Assembly: GCF_003367195.1 (NCBI RefSeq)
Contig: NZ_QRGO01000001.1
Location: forward strand, 2,776,501-2,840,500
Direction of reading: 5' to 3'
From: Undibacter mobilis
GTDB taxonomy: Bacteria > Pseudomonadota > Alphaproteobacteria > Rhizobiales > Xanthobacteraceae
Length of the DNA stretch: 64,000 bases
Positions 27,707 to 38,758 of the stretch are shown piece by piece. The translations under genes and the position numbers were made by a program. Each line of letters opens with the position of its first letter. The stretch's first letter is position 1. The notes below the pieces were generated by a model that searched no databases, was not told the origin of the DNA, and saw only the letters and a list, made by a program, of their open reading frames with translations.

Positions 27707-29008
27707 ATGACCATCGACGATCTTCTCCTTCGTCTGACCATCGCCCTCGGTATCGGCATGCTGGTCGGCCTCGAACGCGGCTGGAAGACGCGCACCATGG
27801 CGCCGGGTTCGCGCGCGGCCGGCATCCGCACTTTTACTTTGTGCGGTCTGCTCGGCGGCGTCATTGCCACGCTGGCGCAACTGGCCGGCCCGGGTTTCGG
27901 CGCCGGCCTTGTCATCGGGCTGGGCTTTGCCGTTTATGCCGCGGTTTTCACCGTCCTGCAGCGTGACGCCGATCGCGCCGCCGGCAGCTTCTCCGCGACG
28001 ACGATTCTCGCCGGTCTTTTGACCTTCGCGCTCGGCGCGCTCGCCGTGGCCGGTGACAGTCGGGTGGCTGCCGCCGCTGCAGTCGCCATGACCGGGGTGC
28101 TGGCGATCCGCACCGAGGTCCACGGCTGGATTGAGCGCATCACCTGGCCGGAACTGCGCTCGGCGCTGGTGTTGCTGGCGATGACCTTCATCATCCTGCC
28201 GGTGATGCCTGATATGGCCATCGGTGTTGCCCCGGGTGTCAATCCGCGTGAGGTCTGGCTCATCGCCATCGTGCTCGCCGGCGTGTCCTTCCTGGGCTAC
28301 GCCGCAGTCAAGGTCTTCGGCGCCGAACGCGGCGTTCTGGTCAGCGCACTGGCCGGCGGGCTCGTATCGTCGACGGCGGTGACCCTGGCCAATGCCCGAC
28401 GTTCGACCGCGGGCGAGGGCTCGGTGGGGCTGCTCGCCGCCGGGGTGGCGATCGCCACGGCGCTGTCGTTCCTGCGCGTCGCCGCCATCGTAGCGGCATT
28501 GCAGCCCGGTCTGCTGGTCCTCGTCGCGCCCGCGCTCGTTCCCGCCGCGCTGGTCGCGGCAGGCTTTGCTATCATCACCGTGTATTGGCGCGGCGCCGAT
28601 GGCGGAGAAGGGGTGGCCACCGACACATTCAATAATCCCTTCAGCTTCTGGCCGGTGGTCGGCTTTGCCGTGTTGCTGGGTGTCGCGATGGTTGTCGGCA
28701 GGGTCGTTGCCGAAGCCTTTGGGGCCGGCGGCACCCTGATCGGTGCCGTCGTCCTTGGTCTCGGCGATGTCGACGCTGTAACGGCGGCGACAAGCCGGCT
28801 CGTGCCGGTGCCGCTCGGATGGCTCGCCGCCAGCCAGACGATCCTGGTCGCGGTCGTCGCCAACACCGCCAGCAAGCTTGTGCTGGCCGCCGTCATGGGG
28901 CGCGCGCGCTTCGCCGCTGAAGTGGCGGCCATGACGGTATTGTGCTGGCTCGTCGGCGCTGCCGGCCTGTGGCTGGCGGTCTCGGCCGGGTTTGCCGTCC
29001 CGCATTGA
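27707..29008 (+). CDS. MgtC/SapB-DUF4010 membrane protein
   Basis: A 433-residue inner-membrane protein. The N-terminal MgtC/SapB domain (LRLTIALGIGMLVGLERGWK, GIRTFTLCGLLGGVIATLA) is followed by DUF4010 with about nine further helices (LAGGLVSSTAVTLANARRS). MgtC-like proteins are linked to growth at low magnesium and to ATP-synthase modulation, but the DUF4010 branch has no assigned role. It is followed 57 bases later by pccA, possibly cotranscribed. Confidence 0.88.
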   Translation: MTIDDLLLRLTIALGIGMLVGLERGWKTRTMAPGSRAAGIRTFTLCGLLGGVIATLAQLAGPGFGAGLVIGLGFAVYAAVFTVLQRDADRAAGSFSATTILAGLLTFALGALAVAGDSRVAAAAAVAMTGVLAIRTEVHGWIERITWPELRSALVLLAMTFIILPVMPDMAIGVAPGVNPREVWLIAIVLAGVSFLGYAAVKVFGAERGVLVSALAGGLVSSTAVTLANARRSTAGEGSVGLLAAGVAIATALSFLRVAAIVAALQPGLLVLVAPALVPAALVAAGFAIITVYWRGADGGEGVATDTFNNPFSFWPVVGFAVLLGVAMVVGRVVAEAFGAGGTLIGAVVLGLGDVDAVTAATSRLVPVPLGWLAASQTILVAVVANTASKLVLAAVMGRARFAAEVAAMTVLCWLVGAAGLWLAVSAGFAVPH

Positions 29009-29065
29009 CATTTTATTGCAGTGCCGCAGAGTGCTTTGGTTTAGCGGCGGGGACCATCGACCTAC

Positions 29066-31081
<2,016 letters not shown>

Positions 31082-32467
31082 TCAGTGTTTTACCACAGAA
31101 TTGGCCTGCACGAAGCTCTTGGCTAGCGCATGGTAGATGCCTTCGGGGCAGACCAGACGCGAGCACGCATAGGCGATCAGCGAAGCGGCCATCACCGGCA
31201 GCACCATGGCGTGATTGCCGGTCATCTCGGTGACGATGACGAAGGCTGTGATCGGGGCCTGCACGACGCCGGAAAAATAGGCCACCATGCCGAGAATGAT
31301 AATGGGGCCGATCGGCGCGCCGTGAAAGAATTGCGCAACGTTGCTGCCGATACCGGCGCCGACCGCGAGCGACGGCGCGAAAATGCCGCCGGGAATACCG
31401 CTGATGGCCGTCAGTGCCGTGGCCGCAAATTTCAGCAGGCCAAAACTTTCCGGCAGCGGCGTTCCGCTTTCCAGGGCGGTCTTCACTTGCTCGTAACCGG
31501 TGCCGTAGGCGAGGTCGCCCGAGGCGAGGCCGCACAATGCGACGCCGAGGCCGCAGAGGCCGGCGAGCAAAAGCGGACGCTTCTTGAGAAACGAGCCTGC
31601 TAAACCGGGCACGCCGCGTGCCATGGCGATGACGAAGCGGCTGAACAGGCCACCGCACAAGCCGCCGATCACACCGCAGATCGGCACCGCCAGCCAGTCG
31701 GCGCCATGCTGCAACATCGTCGGCGTGCTGCCGAAGTAAGTGTAGTTGCCGACCAGGGCGAGGGTTGTGAGACCGGCGGCAATGACGGCGGCGATGATGA
31801 GGCCGCTGGCCCGTGTTTCGAAGCTGCGGCTCAACTCCTCGATGCCGAACACGATGCCGGCCAGCGGCGTGTTGAAGGCCGCGGCGACGCCGGCCGCCGC
31901 GCCAGCCAGCACGAGGCCGGGTTGCCGGCGTGGCGACAGCCGACCTGCGGCGAACATGATGGACGCGCCGATCTGCACGGTCGGGCCTTCGCGGCCCGCC
32001 GATGCGCCGCACAGAAGGCCGAGCAGGGTCAGCAGCACTTTGCCGATGGCGACGCGGATCGACAGCAATCGCGCGCGGGCGCCCTGATCGGTCAACTGGC
32101 GGGCCGCGATCGCCTGCGGGATGCCGCTGCCCTGCGCGTTTGGGAAGTATTGGCGGGTAAGCAGTACGGCGAGCACGAAACCGGCCGGCGTGACGGCCAG
32201 CGCGAGATAGTGGGAATAGCCGAGCAGTATTGCGAAGGCGTGCTGCGCCCAGTCCGCCAGCACGGCGAGCAGAACGGCGGCCGCGCCAACCGCGATGCCG
32301 CCCATTACGAACAGCAGGCGCCTTTGCCAGCGCGCCGAAAAGACCTTGATCAGACGCAAGCGGCGGGCCGAGCGGATCGGAAACATCGGGTGCGAGCTCG
32401 TGAGGTCGCGGACGACAGGGGCGGGGCGCGTGCTGTCTTTGTAAATCTCTAGGTCCGCCGGCCGCAT
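31082..32467 (-). CDS. ClC-family chloride channel/antiporter
   Basis: A 461-residue inner-membrane ClC protein. The three anion-path signatures are present: GSGIPQ, GREGPTVQIG (with the gating glutamate) and GIPGGIFAPSLAVGAGIG. The gating Glu suggests Cl-/H+ exchange or an open-gated channel rather than a mutated pore. The start at 32467 (MRPADLEI) is preferred; longer in-frame starts add a non-family stretch. Roles in acid resistance are common for the family. Confidence 0.92.
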   Translation of the reverse strand: MRPADLEIYKDSTRPAPVVRDLTSSHPMFPIRSARRLRLIKVFSARWQRRLLFVMGGIAVGAAAVLLAVLADWAQHAFAILLGYSHYLALAVTPAGFVLAVLLTRQYFPNAQGSGIPQAIAARQLTDQGARARLLSIRVAIGKVLLTLLGLLCGASAGREGPTVQIGASIMFAAGRLSPRRQPGLVLAGAAAGVAAAFNTPLAGIVFGIEELSRSFETRASGLIIAAVIAAGLTTLALVGNYTYFGSTPTMLQHGADWLAVPICGVIGGLCGGLFSRFVIAMARGVPGLAGSFLKKRPLLLAGLCGLGVALCGLASGDLAYGTGYEQVKTALESGTPLPESFGLLKFAATALTAISGIPGGIFAPSLAVGAGIGSNVAQFFHGAPIGPIIILGMVAYFSGVVQAPITAFVIVTEMTGNHAMVLPVMAASLIAYACSRLVCPEGIYHALAKSFVQANSVVKH

Positions 32468-32563
32468 ATGGCAACCGCGCCATTCGGCGAATGATGTTGA
32501 ACAGGAACCGCCCGTCGTCGGCGGGCGTTGTCGGCCCGACAATAATCCTCAAGGAGATGGCCT

Positions 32564-32872
32564 ATGCCTCCGCCCCGTACGCCACGCAACACCGATCTTG
32601 AAAGTAACACGGCGCCGGACCTCATCGACGAGGATCGCCGCCGCGACCTGCCGGAGACGCGGCCCGATACGCTCGGCGAGCGGGTGGAGCGAGGCGAGGA
32701 GACGCCAGCGGGCGGTGGCTTCTCGCCGACCGCGGACGGCGGCAACGCCCAGCATCCCGTCCATGACGAGGACGACGAGGATCCGGCGCCGGAAGACTTC
32801 GAGCGCGAGATCGATCAGTTCGACGGGCCGGTCGACGAATTCGACAAGAGCGACGAGGAGACCACCCACTAA
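32564..32872 (+). CDS. Small acidic, probably disordered protein, unknown
   Basis: A 102-residue protein very rich in Asp and Glu (DLIDEDRRRDLPE, HDEDDEDPAPEDFEREIDQFD) with almost no hydrophobic stretches, so it is probably unstructured or partner-folded. A strong AAGGAG ribosome site 7 bases before the ATG supports expression. It is divergent from clc and 26 bases upstream of the gamma-glutamylcyclotransferase-like gene. No family recognised. Confidence 0.75.
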   Translation: MPPPRTPRNTDLESNTAPDLIDEDRRRDLPETRPDTLGERVERGEETPAGGGFSPTADGGNAQHPVHDEDDEDPAPEDFEREIDQFDGPVDEFDKSDEETTH

Positions 32873-32898
32873 CGGTGGACGTCTGCTATTCTTGAGGC

Positions 32899-33360
32899 GT
32901 GACGCTCTACTTCGCCTACGGCTCCAACATGCACCGCGCTGCCATGATGGCGCGCTGTCCGGGTGCGCGCGCCTTGGGACCGGCGCGACTCGATGGCTGT
33001 GAATTCTTCATCGGCCTCGATGGTTGGGCTTCGGTGCGCCGTGCGCCGGGCAAGACCGTGCATGGCGTGCTGTGGCGGCTGACGCCACGCGACATGGCCG
33101 CGCTGCATGCCTACGAATTGCTGCACAAGGAAGTCTACGTCGTAAGCCATCTACCGCTGCGCGTCGGCCCGCGCATGGTGCGGGCCATGGTCTATCTTCT
33201 GCGGCGCGCCCGGACAGGGCGGCCCAAGCCCGGCTATGCCGAAATGTGCGCCGCCGCCGCCCGCGACTGGCGCCTGCCGGAACGTCATGTCCGTGTCATC
33301 GCGCGGTGGTCGATATCGCGGTGGACGGGCAGCCGGTGGATGGCGCGGGGAGAAGCCTGA
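32899..33360 (+). CDS. Gamma-glutamylcyclotransferase-like protein
   Basis: A 153-residue protein with the family opening LYFAYGSNM (the substrate-binding loop) and a later HAYELLHKEVY segment carrying the candidate catalytic Glu. Family members cyclise gamma-glutamyl amines or peptides to 5-oxoproline. It starts with GTG and its TGA overlaps the ATG of the acylphosphatase by one base, so the two are translationally coupled. Exact substrate unknown. Confidence 0.87.
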   Translation: MTLYFAYGSNMHRAAMMARCPGARALGPARLDGCEFFIGLDGWASVRRAPGKTVHGVLWRLTPRDMAALHAYELLHKEVYVVSHLPLRVGPRMVRAMVYLLRRARTGRPKPGYAEMCAAAARDWRLPERHVRVIARWSISRWTGSRWMARGEA

Positions 33361-33662
33361 TGATCGATGAGGTGATCATCCATCTTGTTGTGCATGGCCG
33401 GGTTCAGGGAGTCGGTTATCGCGCTTTCGTCGAGCGTGAGGCACGTTCACGCGACCTGCGCGGCTGGGTGCGCAACTGCGGCGATGGTACGGTCGAGGCT
33501 TTGCTCATGGGTGACGCGCCGGTGGTCGAAGACATGATCGCGGCCTGCCGGCGTGGCCCTTCCGGCGCGCGCGTCGATGCTATCCACCGCTCGGCCGGTC
33601 ATGCCTCGGCGCTGAAGGAGTGCATGGCCGGTCAGGCGTTCTCGGTGCTGCCGACGATCTGA
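33360..33662 (+). CDS. acyP: Acylphosphatase
   Basis: A 100-residue enzyme that hydrolyses acyl phosphates such as carbamoyl or acetyl phosphate. The signature HGRVQGVGYRAFVEREA contains the phosphate-binding Arg, and GWVRNCGDGTVEAL contains the catalytic Asn. The ATG at 33360 is decided by overlap with the stop of the upstream gene (TGATG). The 3' end overlaps the convergent PepSY gene by 31 bases. Confidence 0.93.
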   Translation: MIDEVIIHLVVHGRVQGVGYRAFVEREARSRDLRGWVRNCGDGTVEALLMGDAPVVEDMIAACRRGPSGARVDAIHRSAGHASALKECMAGQAFSVLPTI

Positions 33663-34558
33663 ACGCAGCGCTCGCGCGGCTGGCGCTGGCGGAATTGCCG
33701 GCGCCCCCAGATCCACAAGCCGGTCACCATCAGGATCGTCAGCGCGATCGAGGTGATGACGTTGAGCAGCGGCGCGACGATGCCGCTCCAGTTGCCCTCG
33801 TGGATGAGTCGCGGCCAGTTGCGCGCGAAGGGCACGAGGCCGTCACGTGTCACCGCAAACACCCGCATTTCGCCATTGTCGTTGATGCGCGCTGCGAGCA
33901 CGCCGCCGAGCGGTCGCACCCAGGTGATGCGCGACAGGTCGTATTGCGTACCGACGATACCCAGCGCTTCGCTCAGCGACGGAGCAGGGCCCGCCGGGCG
34001 CGCGGCCGGCGTGGCGAAGGTAATGCCGAACGCCAGAGCAAGGCCGGTCAGCGGGCTGAGGATCACCAGCGGCAACGCGAACCAGCCGGCGCCCTTGTGC
34101 CAGCCCGATACCGTGTTGCGGATGCGCGGCCAGCCCATGAGGATGCCGAGCAGGATCATGACCAGCATGGCGATGGTCGAGGCAGTAACTACCCAGCGCA
34201 GGTCGTAGATGAAGTTCTCGTGCAGCCGGCGCGATGAGCCGAACAGACTCGCGAGCATGCCCGGTGCAGCGGCGCGTTCGTTGCTGGCCAGATCGATGAT
34301 CGTGGCCTGGCTGCGCTGAGCGCCGCCAATCGACAAGGTGCTGTCATAGGCGCGGATCGCGATCGAACGCGCCTTGCCGTCGGGATCGTGCTTGGTGAGC
34401 GCCGCGTTGATCGATGCCGTTGTGACGGCGGGGCTGCCCGCGCCCATCACCATCGGCTCGAAAGACAGGACCAGGCCGGTGACGATGACCACGGCGAAGG
34501 GAATGGAAAGGACCAGCGCGATCCACCGGTGAAAGCGCAGCAGCCAGAACCTAAGCAT
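33632..34558 (-). CDS. PepSY-associated transmembrane protein
   Basis: A 308-residue protein of the PepSY-TM family with an N-terminal helix (FHRWIALVLSIPFAVVIVTGLVLSF), two further helices around residues 140-205 (a WPRIRN segment and the HKGAGWFALPLVILSPLTGLALAF stretch), and a C-terminal helix. A GAGGT site favours 34558. Relatives are implicated in ferric-siderophore reduction or peptidase inhibition, so an iron-related role is possible but not shown. The histidines in HRW, HEN, HKG and HEG could bind haem. Confidence 0.85.
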   Translation of the reverse strand: MLRFWLLRFHRWIALVLSIPFAVVIVTGLVLSFEPMVMGAGSPAVTTASINAALTKHDPDGKARSIAIRAYDSTLSIGGAQRSQATIIDLASNERAAAPGMLASLFGSSRRLHENFIYDLRWVVTASTIAMLVMILLGILMGWPRIRNTVSGWHKGAGWFALPLVILSPLTGLALAFGITFATPAARPAGPAPSLSEALGIVGTQYDLSRITWVRPLGGVLAARINDNGEMRVFAVTRDGLVPFARNWPRLIHEGNWSGIVAPLLNVITSIALTILMVTGLWIWGRRQFRQRQPRERCVQIVGSTENA

Positions 34559-34662
34559 TGAGACCTCGATGAGCAGAAATTGCCTCAGCGAAGTAACGCT
34601 AGACGCCGCCATTTCCTGCGGCTTGATCTGTCGCAAGTGATGACAGCGATGTCATGATGTCC

Positions 34663-35403
34663 CTATCGGGATACTTCGGTGCCGACAGTTTGGGCGTTGG
34701 ATGGTGCCGTCACGCCGAACAATTCCTCAAACGCCTGCCGGAAGCTGATGTCGAATTCCGGCATCGTCGTCGTGTGTCCGAGATCGGCAAGGCTGGTGAC
34801 GCCATAACGCTGCACCGAGACGCCGCAGGGCACGATACCGCCGAAGTGGGAGAGGTCGGGTTCGATATTGATGGCGACGCCATGCAGTGTCACCCATTTG
34901 CGGACGCGAATGCCAAGCGCGGCGATCTTGTCCTCGAAACCGTCTCCCTTGTCTGGTCGCCTGACCCAGACCCCGATGCGGTCCTCGCGCCGTTCGCCGC
35001 GCACGTTGAAGGTGGCGAGGCTGCGGATGATCCACTCCTCGAGCGTGGCGACGAAGCGGCGCACGTCCGGCCCACGCCGGCGCAGGTCGATCATGACGTA
35101 GCCGACCCGCTGGCCAGGGCCGTGATAGGTCATTTGCCCGCCGCGACCCGAATCGAACACCGGAAAACGAGCGTCGAGCACGTCGGCGCGGTTGGCGGAG
35201 GTGCCCGCCGTGTAGAGCGGCGGGTGCTCGACCAGCCAGACGAGCTCCGGGGCTTTGCCTTGGCTAATCGCGTCGGAACGGGCCTCCATGAAGGCCACGG
35301 CCTCCGGATAAGGCGTCAAACCCTCGGAAATCCGCCATTCGACCGCCGGGGCGCCTGGCGCCACCGGCATGCCGATTTCGATGAGATCGCGCGCGTTAAT
35401 CAC
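34663..35403 (-). CDS. lipB: Octanoyl-[acyl carrier protein]:protein N-octanoyltransferase
   Basis: Transfers octanoyl from ACP to lipoyl domains, the first step of protein lipoylation. The 246-residue protein has [17 protein letters not shown] for substrate binding, the catalytic lysine K159 in [10 protein letters not shown] and the catalytic cysteine C193 in GIVPCGVS, exactly 34 residues apart as in E. coli LipB (K135/C169). Lipoate is needed by pyruvate and 2-oxoglutarate dehydrogenases. No lipA in the window. Confidence 0.95.
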   Translation of the reverse strand: MINARDLIEIGMPVAPGAPAVEWRISEGLTPYPEAVAFMEARSDAISQGKAPELVWLVEHPPLYTAGTSANRADVLDARFPVFDSGRGGQMTYHGPGQRVGYVMIDLRRRGPDVRRFVATLEEWIIRSLATFNVRGERREDRIGVWVRRPDKGDGFEDKIAALGIRVRKWVTLHGVAINIEPDLSHFGGIVPCGVSVQRYGVTSLADLGHTTTMPEFDISFRQAFEELFGVTAPSNAQTVGTEVSR

Positions 35404-35484
35404 CGGTTAACCATACTGGGGTGACCTTGGATCAAGCCCGGTCACAGGGGACGGGCACAAAACGACATACAGGAATTTGGGAAC

Positions 35485-35727
35485 TTGGCCACTTTCGACA
35501 AGGTTTCGGTCGACATCACAGTCGTGCTGGGCACGACCACCATGCCGATTCATCAGGTGCTCCGGCTCGGCCGCGGCGCCATCATCGAACTCGACGCCAC
35601 CGAGGACGACGCCGTCAAGGTGCTCGCCAACAACATGCCGGTGGCGCAGGGCACCGTCGTGGTCAATGGCAACCGTATTGCGGTCGAGGTGGGCGAGTTG
35701 CTGCCGCGCTCGCCGGATATGCGGTAA
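35485..35727 (+). CDS. FliN/YscQ-like single SpoA-domain protein (orphan)
   Basis: An 80-residue protein that is essentially one SpoA (FliN C-terminal) domain: VSVDITVVLGTTTMPIHQVLRLGRGAIIELD, then NNMPVAQGTVVVNGNRIAVEVGEL. FliN is part of the flagellar C-ring switch; related domains occur in type III secretion. No other flagellar or secretion gene lies within the window. The only usable initiation codon is a TTG at 35485, with AGGAA upstream. It ends before a strong terminator at 35754. Confidence 0.85.
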   Translation: MATFDKVSVDITVVLGTTTMPIHQVLRLGRGAIIELDATEDDAVKVLANNMPVAQGTVVVNGNRIAVEVGELLPRSPDMR

Positions 35728-35753
35728 CGAGCCTTCGAACCGCTTTCACCGAC

Positions 35754-35783
35754 GAAAAAAGCCCCGCAAGCGGGGCTTTTCTT
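35754..35783. terminator. Bidirectional rho-independent terminator
   Basis: GCCCCGC and GCGGGGC arms (35761-35777) with an A-run before and a T-run after. It serves the FliN-like gene on the plus strand and the tRNA-Leu on the minus strand. Confidence 0.9.
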
Positions 35784-35806
35784 TAGCAAAACCGATTGTT
35801 CGATTT

Positions 35807-35891
35807 TGGTGCGGCCGAGAAGACTCGAACTTCCACGGTGTTACCCGCTGCCACCTCAAGGCAGTGCGTCTACCAATTCCGCCACGGCCGC
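35807..35891 (-). tRNA. tRNA-Leu (anticodon GAG)
   Basis: An 85-base class II tRNA on the minus strand. The 5' strand GCGGCCG of the acceptor stem pairs with CGGCCGC before an encoded CCA end. The anticodon stem CTGCC/GGCAG encloses the loop TTGAGGT, giving anticodon GAG, which reads CUC/CUU leucine codons. The long variable arm (CGGGTAACACCG) and T-loop GTTCGAGTC are present. A terminator follows at 35754-35783. Confidence 0.95.
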
Positions 35892-36039
35892 ATTGTGAAG
35901 GGGACCGAAGTCACCCTCAGCGGCGGTCCCTCTATCAAATAGGGTCCGGACACACAAGTGCCGAAGGGACATTCCCCGGCCTTCGTCCCTGAAATTTTGC
36001 CGTCCCGTCAATCCGTTAGCCGGGCAGCGGTTTCGTGCC

Positions 36040-36453
36040 TCACGCCGCCTCGATGCGGATCGGCTTGGCGCCTTCGTACAGCACGGCGCGGCCGAACTCG
36101 TAGAGCCGGTCCAGGCCCGACGTCAGGGTGATGAAATGGTTGCCGGCGAGCTGGCCGAGCTTCGAGGCGAAGTGGACGGCGCCGTAGGACAGCAAAATCT
36201 CGGTTTCGCTGATGCCGCCCGGATAGACGATCATCTGGCCCGGATGTGGATAGCTGGTGTGGTTTTCGTAAGTGAGGCCGAGGTCGAGCTCGCCGAGCGG
36301 CACCCAGACGCCTTCGCCGCTCCACCGCACATGGATGACCTTCTGCTCGTAGGGCAGGAGCTTCTTGAACACCGCGACGGTCTTGGGCGCCAGTTCGGTT
36401 TCGAACTTGGCATCGAACACGAACGACCCGGCGGTGATGCGAAGTTTGTCCAT
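36040..36453 (-). CDS. DUF3830 family protein
   Basis: A 137-residue soluble protein. The family look includes an RITAGSFVFDAKFE opening, AVFKKLLPYEQKVIHVRWSGEG, a YENHTSYPHPGQMIVYPGG stretch and the TEILLSYG near the end; the fold is cyclophilin-like in related families. An AGGAG ribosome site decides the ATG at 36453; the upstream in-frame sequence is the tail of the adjacent deacetylase region. No function established. Confidence 0.85.
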   Translation of the reverse strand: MDKLRITAGSFVFDAKFETELAPKTVAVFKKLLPYEQKVIHVRWSGEGVWVPLGELDLGLTYENHTSYPHPGQMIVYPGGISETEILLSYGAVHFASKLGQLAGNHFITLTSGLDRLYEFGRAVLYEGAKPIRIEAA

Positions 36454-36550
36454 TGATTGCTCCTGATACGGTCTCAAAAGGCCTGGGGGCCAGTTCTGGC
36501 CGCGATGCTGCACCGGCCGGCGCCGGCTGACAATCCGCCGGACGGCACCG

Positions 36551-37546
36551 TCAGCGGTTGAACAGGGTGCTGAAACCGGACGTGGCGACGACGGTCTTGG
36601 TCTTGCGACTGGCGAGTTTGGCGCGCAGCGCGGTGTCCTTCTTCGCGGCGGCCACCTTGATCTTCCCAACAGCCCGCTGCGCCGGCTGAACGACACGTGG
36701 CCAGCCCTGTTTCTCAGCGGCGGCAACCTGAACCGGGCTGCGTTCGGGCACGGACGCCGGGCGGTCGCCCGTCGGCACGGCCTGCACGATGCGGTAGCCG
36801 CCGGCCTTAAGGCGCTTCAGCAGCATCGGCACGGCGCGGGCAGTGGCCGGATGAATGTCATGCAGCAACAACACTCCGCGGTGCCCCTTGGCCTCGATGC
36901 GGTTCATGGCACGTTGCACGATCTGCTCCGCGGTAATGCCGCGGTGCCAGTCGTCGGCGACCTCGTCGGCGCTCCACACCGAAAGCGACTGCGATGCCGC
37001 GTAGGTCTCGATCTGTTGCGAGCGCGCCAGTCCCGGAACGCGAAAGAACGGCGCCAGCGCCCGCTCGTCGCCGAGGGCCGCCGTCACCGCGGCGATGCCG
37101 CTGTCGATTTCGCTGACGACGCGCCCCCGCTCCATCCGATCCATGTTGAAGGGATGCCGGTGGCTGTGCGTGCCGATAACGTGGCCGGCATTGTAGATGC
37201 GGCGCACGAGGTCGGGATTGGCGCGCGCCATGGTGCCGACCAGGAAGTAGGTGACCTTGACGCATTCGGTAGCGAGCGCGTCGAGCACACGGTTGGTGTA
37301 GGGCGGCAGCGGGCCGTCATCGAAAGTGATGACCACTTCATGATCGTCGAGCGGCAGCGTACGCCGATACTGCATCGTGCCGATGCGCGGCAGGTCGTTG
37401 CTGTCGACGGTCACGGTACGGCTGGTGCCCAGCGCGTTCGTATTCGTGCAAGCCTCGGCCTTTGCCGCCGTTACGAAGCCGGAAAGACCTGTGATCGCGC
37501 CGCAGACCAGCAGCAGCGCAGTACGCAAACGCAACATGGAAGGCAC
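36551..37546 (-). CDS. Secreted NodB-type polysaccharide deacetylase, copy 1
   Basis: 331 residues with a signal peptide (about 1-30) and a NodB domain: ITFDDGP (catalytic Asp pair), GTHSHRHPFN (HxxxH-type metal ligands), RVPGLARS, WSADEVADDW and LLHDIHPAT. All five motifs look intact, so it probably de-N-acetylates a polysaccharide or peptidoglycan. The C-terminal 80 residues are a basic, Lys/Ala-rich tail. It shares a CxxxxALGTxR-type stretch before the NodB domain with the neighbouring copy at 37738. Confidence 0.9.
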   Translation of the reverse strand: MPSMLRLRTALLLVCGAITGLSGFVTAAKAEACTNTNALGTSRTVTVDSNDLPRIGTMQYRRTLPLDDHEVVITFDDGPLPPYTNRVLDALATECVKVTYFLVGTMARANPDLVRRIYNAGHVIGTHSHRHPFNMDRMERGRVVSEIDSGIAAVTAALGDERALAPFFRVPGLARSQQIETYAASQSLSVWSADEVADDWHRGITAEQIVQRAMNRIEAKGHRGVLLLHDIHPATARAVPMLLKRLKAGGYRIVQAVPTGDRPASVPERSPVQVAAAEKQGWPRVVQPAQRAVGKIKVAAAKKDTALRAKLASRKTKTVVATSGFSTLFNR

Positions 37547-37737
37547 GCCCCCGAGAACCCTGTGCGCCGCGTGCGTGCTTTCTTCGAAGCGCGTCGGACG
37601 CGGGCGGGCGGCAACTTAACGTTACCGCGTGGGCGCATTAAGCGAAAATCAACCATAGCGGCTGTGCCGGGCCTTGTTTTCAAATGTATTTTTGGACGGT
37701 GCGGCAAAAATGGAACAGTTCGGTGGACAACTATGTC

Positions 37738-38514
37738 TCAGTTCGTGACAGAGGCGGAAGCCGGTACGACATGGACGATGCGATAGCCGCGCAGCTTCAA
37801 CTCGCGCAGCAGTCGGGGCAGCATAGCCGCAGTCTGCGCCTTGGTGTCGTGCAGGAGCACGATGCCGCGCCCGACATGCTCGATGCGCTGCATCAACTTC
37901 TGCAACTGCACGTCCGGCGACATCGGTTCCCAATCGCTGGCCCAGACATCGGCGCCGAACACGACAATGCCGCGATCCTGCAGCCGGTCGAGCAAGGGCT
38001 GGCTCGAGGCGAAGCCCGGAAAGCGGAAGAACGGCGTTGATGGCGTGCTGCGGGCAACGCCGGTCAGTGCAAATTCATCACGCGCGATGCCGCGATTGAT
38101 CTCCGCCTCGGCCTTGGCGAGAGGCAGGTGACTGAGCAGCGGGTGCGAATACGTGTGGTGACCGATGCTGTGACCTTCCGCCAAAGCGCGCCGCGCCAGC
38201 AACGGATGGGCGTCGGTGTTGCGGCCGAGCAGGAAGAACGTTGCGCGCACGCACTCGGCCTTGAGCGCATCGAGCACGCGGGGCGTGGTCGTTGGCCAGG
38301 GGCCGTCGTCGAACGTGAGGACCAACTCCTTGTCGGCGAGCGGCAGTGTTTCCGGGAAATGCTTGCGGCCGACGCGGGGCGTTGTCGCGGCACTGACCGC
38401 AAGCACGCGAAAGGTCCCGAGAGCATCCGGGTGGCCAGGGCAGTCGGCGGCCGCTGCCGCGGGCAGGCTCAAGGTCGCCACGGCGACTATCAGAACAGCG
38501 GCGAAGCGGCGCAT
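37738..38514 (-). CDS. Secreted NodB-type polysaccharide deacetylase, copy 2
   Basis: 258 residues with a signal peptide (MRRFAAVLIVAVATLSLP, cleaved near AAA), followed by CPGHPDALGTFR and a NodB domain: LTFDDGPWP, GHHTYSHPLLS, RFPGFASSQ, FGADVWASDW and LLHDTKAQT. Motifs are intact, so activity is likely. It lies 191 bases upstream of copy 1 on the same strand and shares its organisation, indicating an old tandem duplication; unlike copy 1 it has no basic C-terminal tail. ATG 38514 puts the signal peptide first. Confidence 0.9.
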   Translation of the reverse strand: MRRFAAVLIVAVATLSLPAAAAADCPGHPDALGTFRVLAVSAATTPRVGRKHFPETLPLADKELVLTFDDGPWPTTTPRVLDALKAECVRATFFLLGRNTDAHPLLARRALAEGHSIGHHTYSHPLLSHLPLAKAEAEINRGIARDEFALTGVARSTPSTPFFRFPGFASSQPLLDRLQDRGIVVFGADVWASDWEPMSPDVQLQKLMQRIEHVGRGIVLLHDTKAQTAAMLPRLLRELKLRGYRIVHVVPASASVTN

Positions 38515-38758
38515 CGGTATTCGTCCTTGGCGAAGGCGAGGGGGAGCCGGCACCACGCGTCAGGCGTTTAGGGTCGTGCCCGCCTGCGCGTCAAGCGCGT
38601 AGCCGACGGGGGTGTGCTAAATGCAGGGAATTGCTGTGGTTATTTGCATAATTATCGGCATGGTTACGCTTCGTTCACCGTATTTGCTGACCCGCCATTA
38701 AGGCTGTCCCGCTAAGCCTGTACCGGAACGCCGCAGGTGTTGCGCGGGGGAGTGCTGC

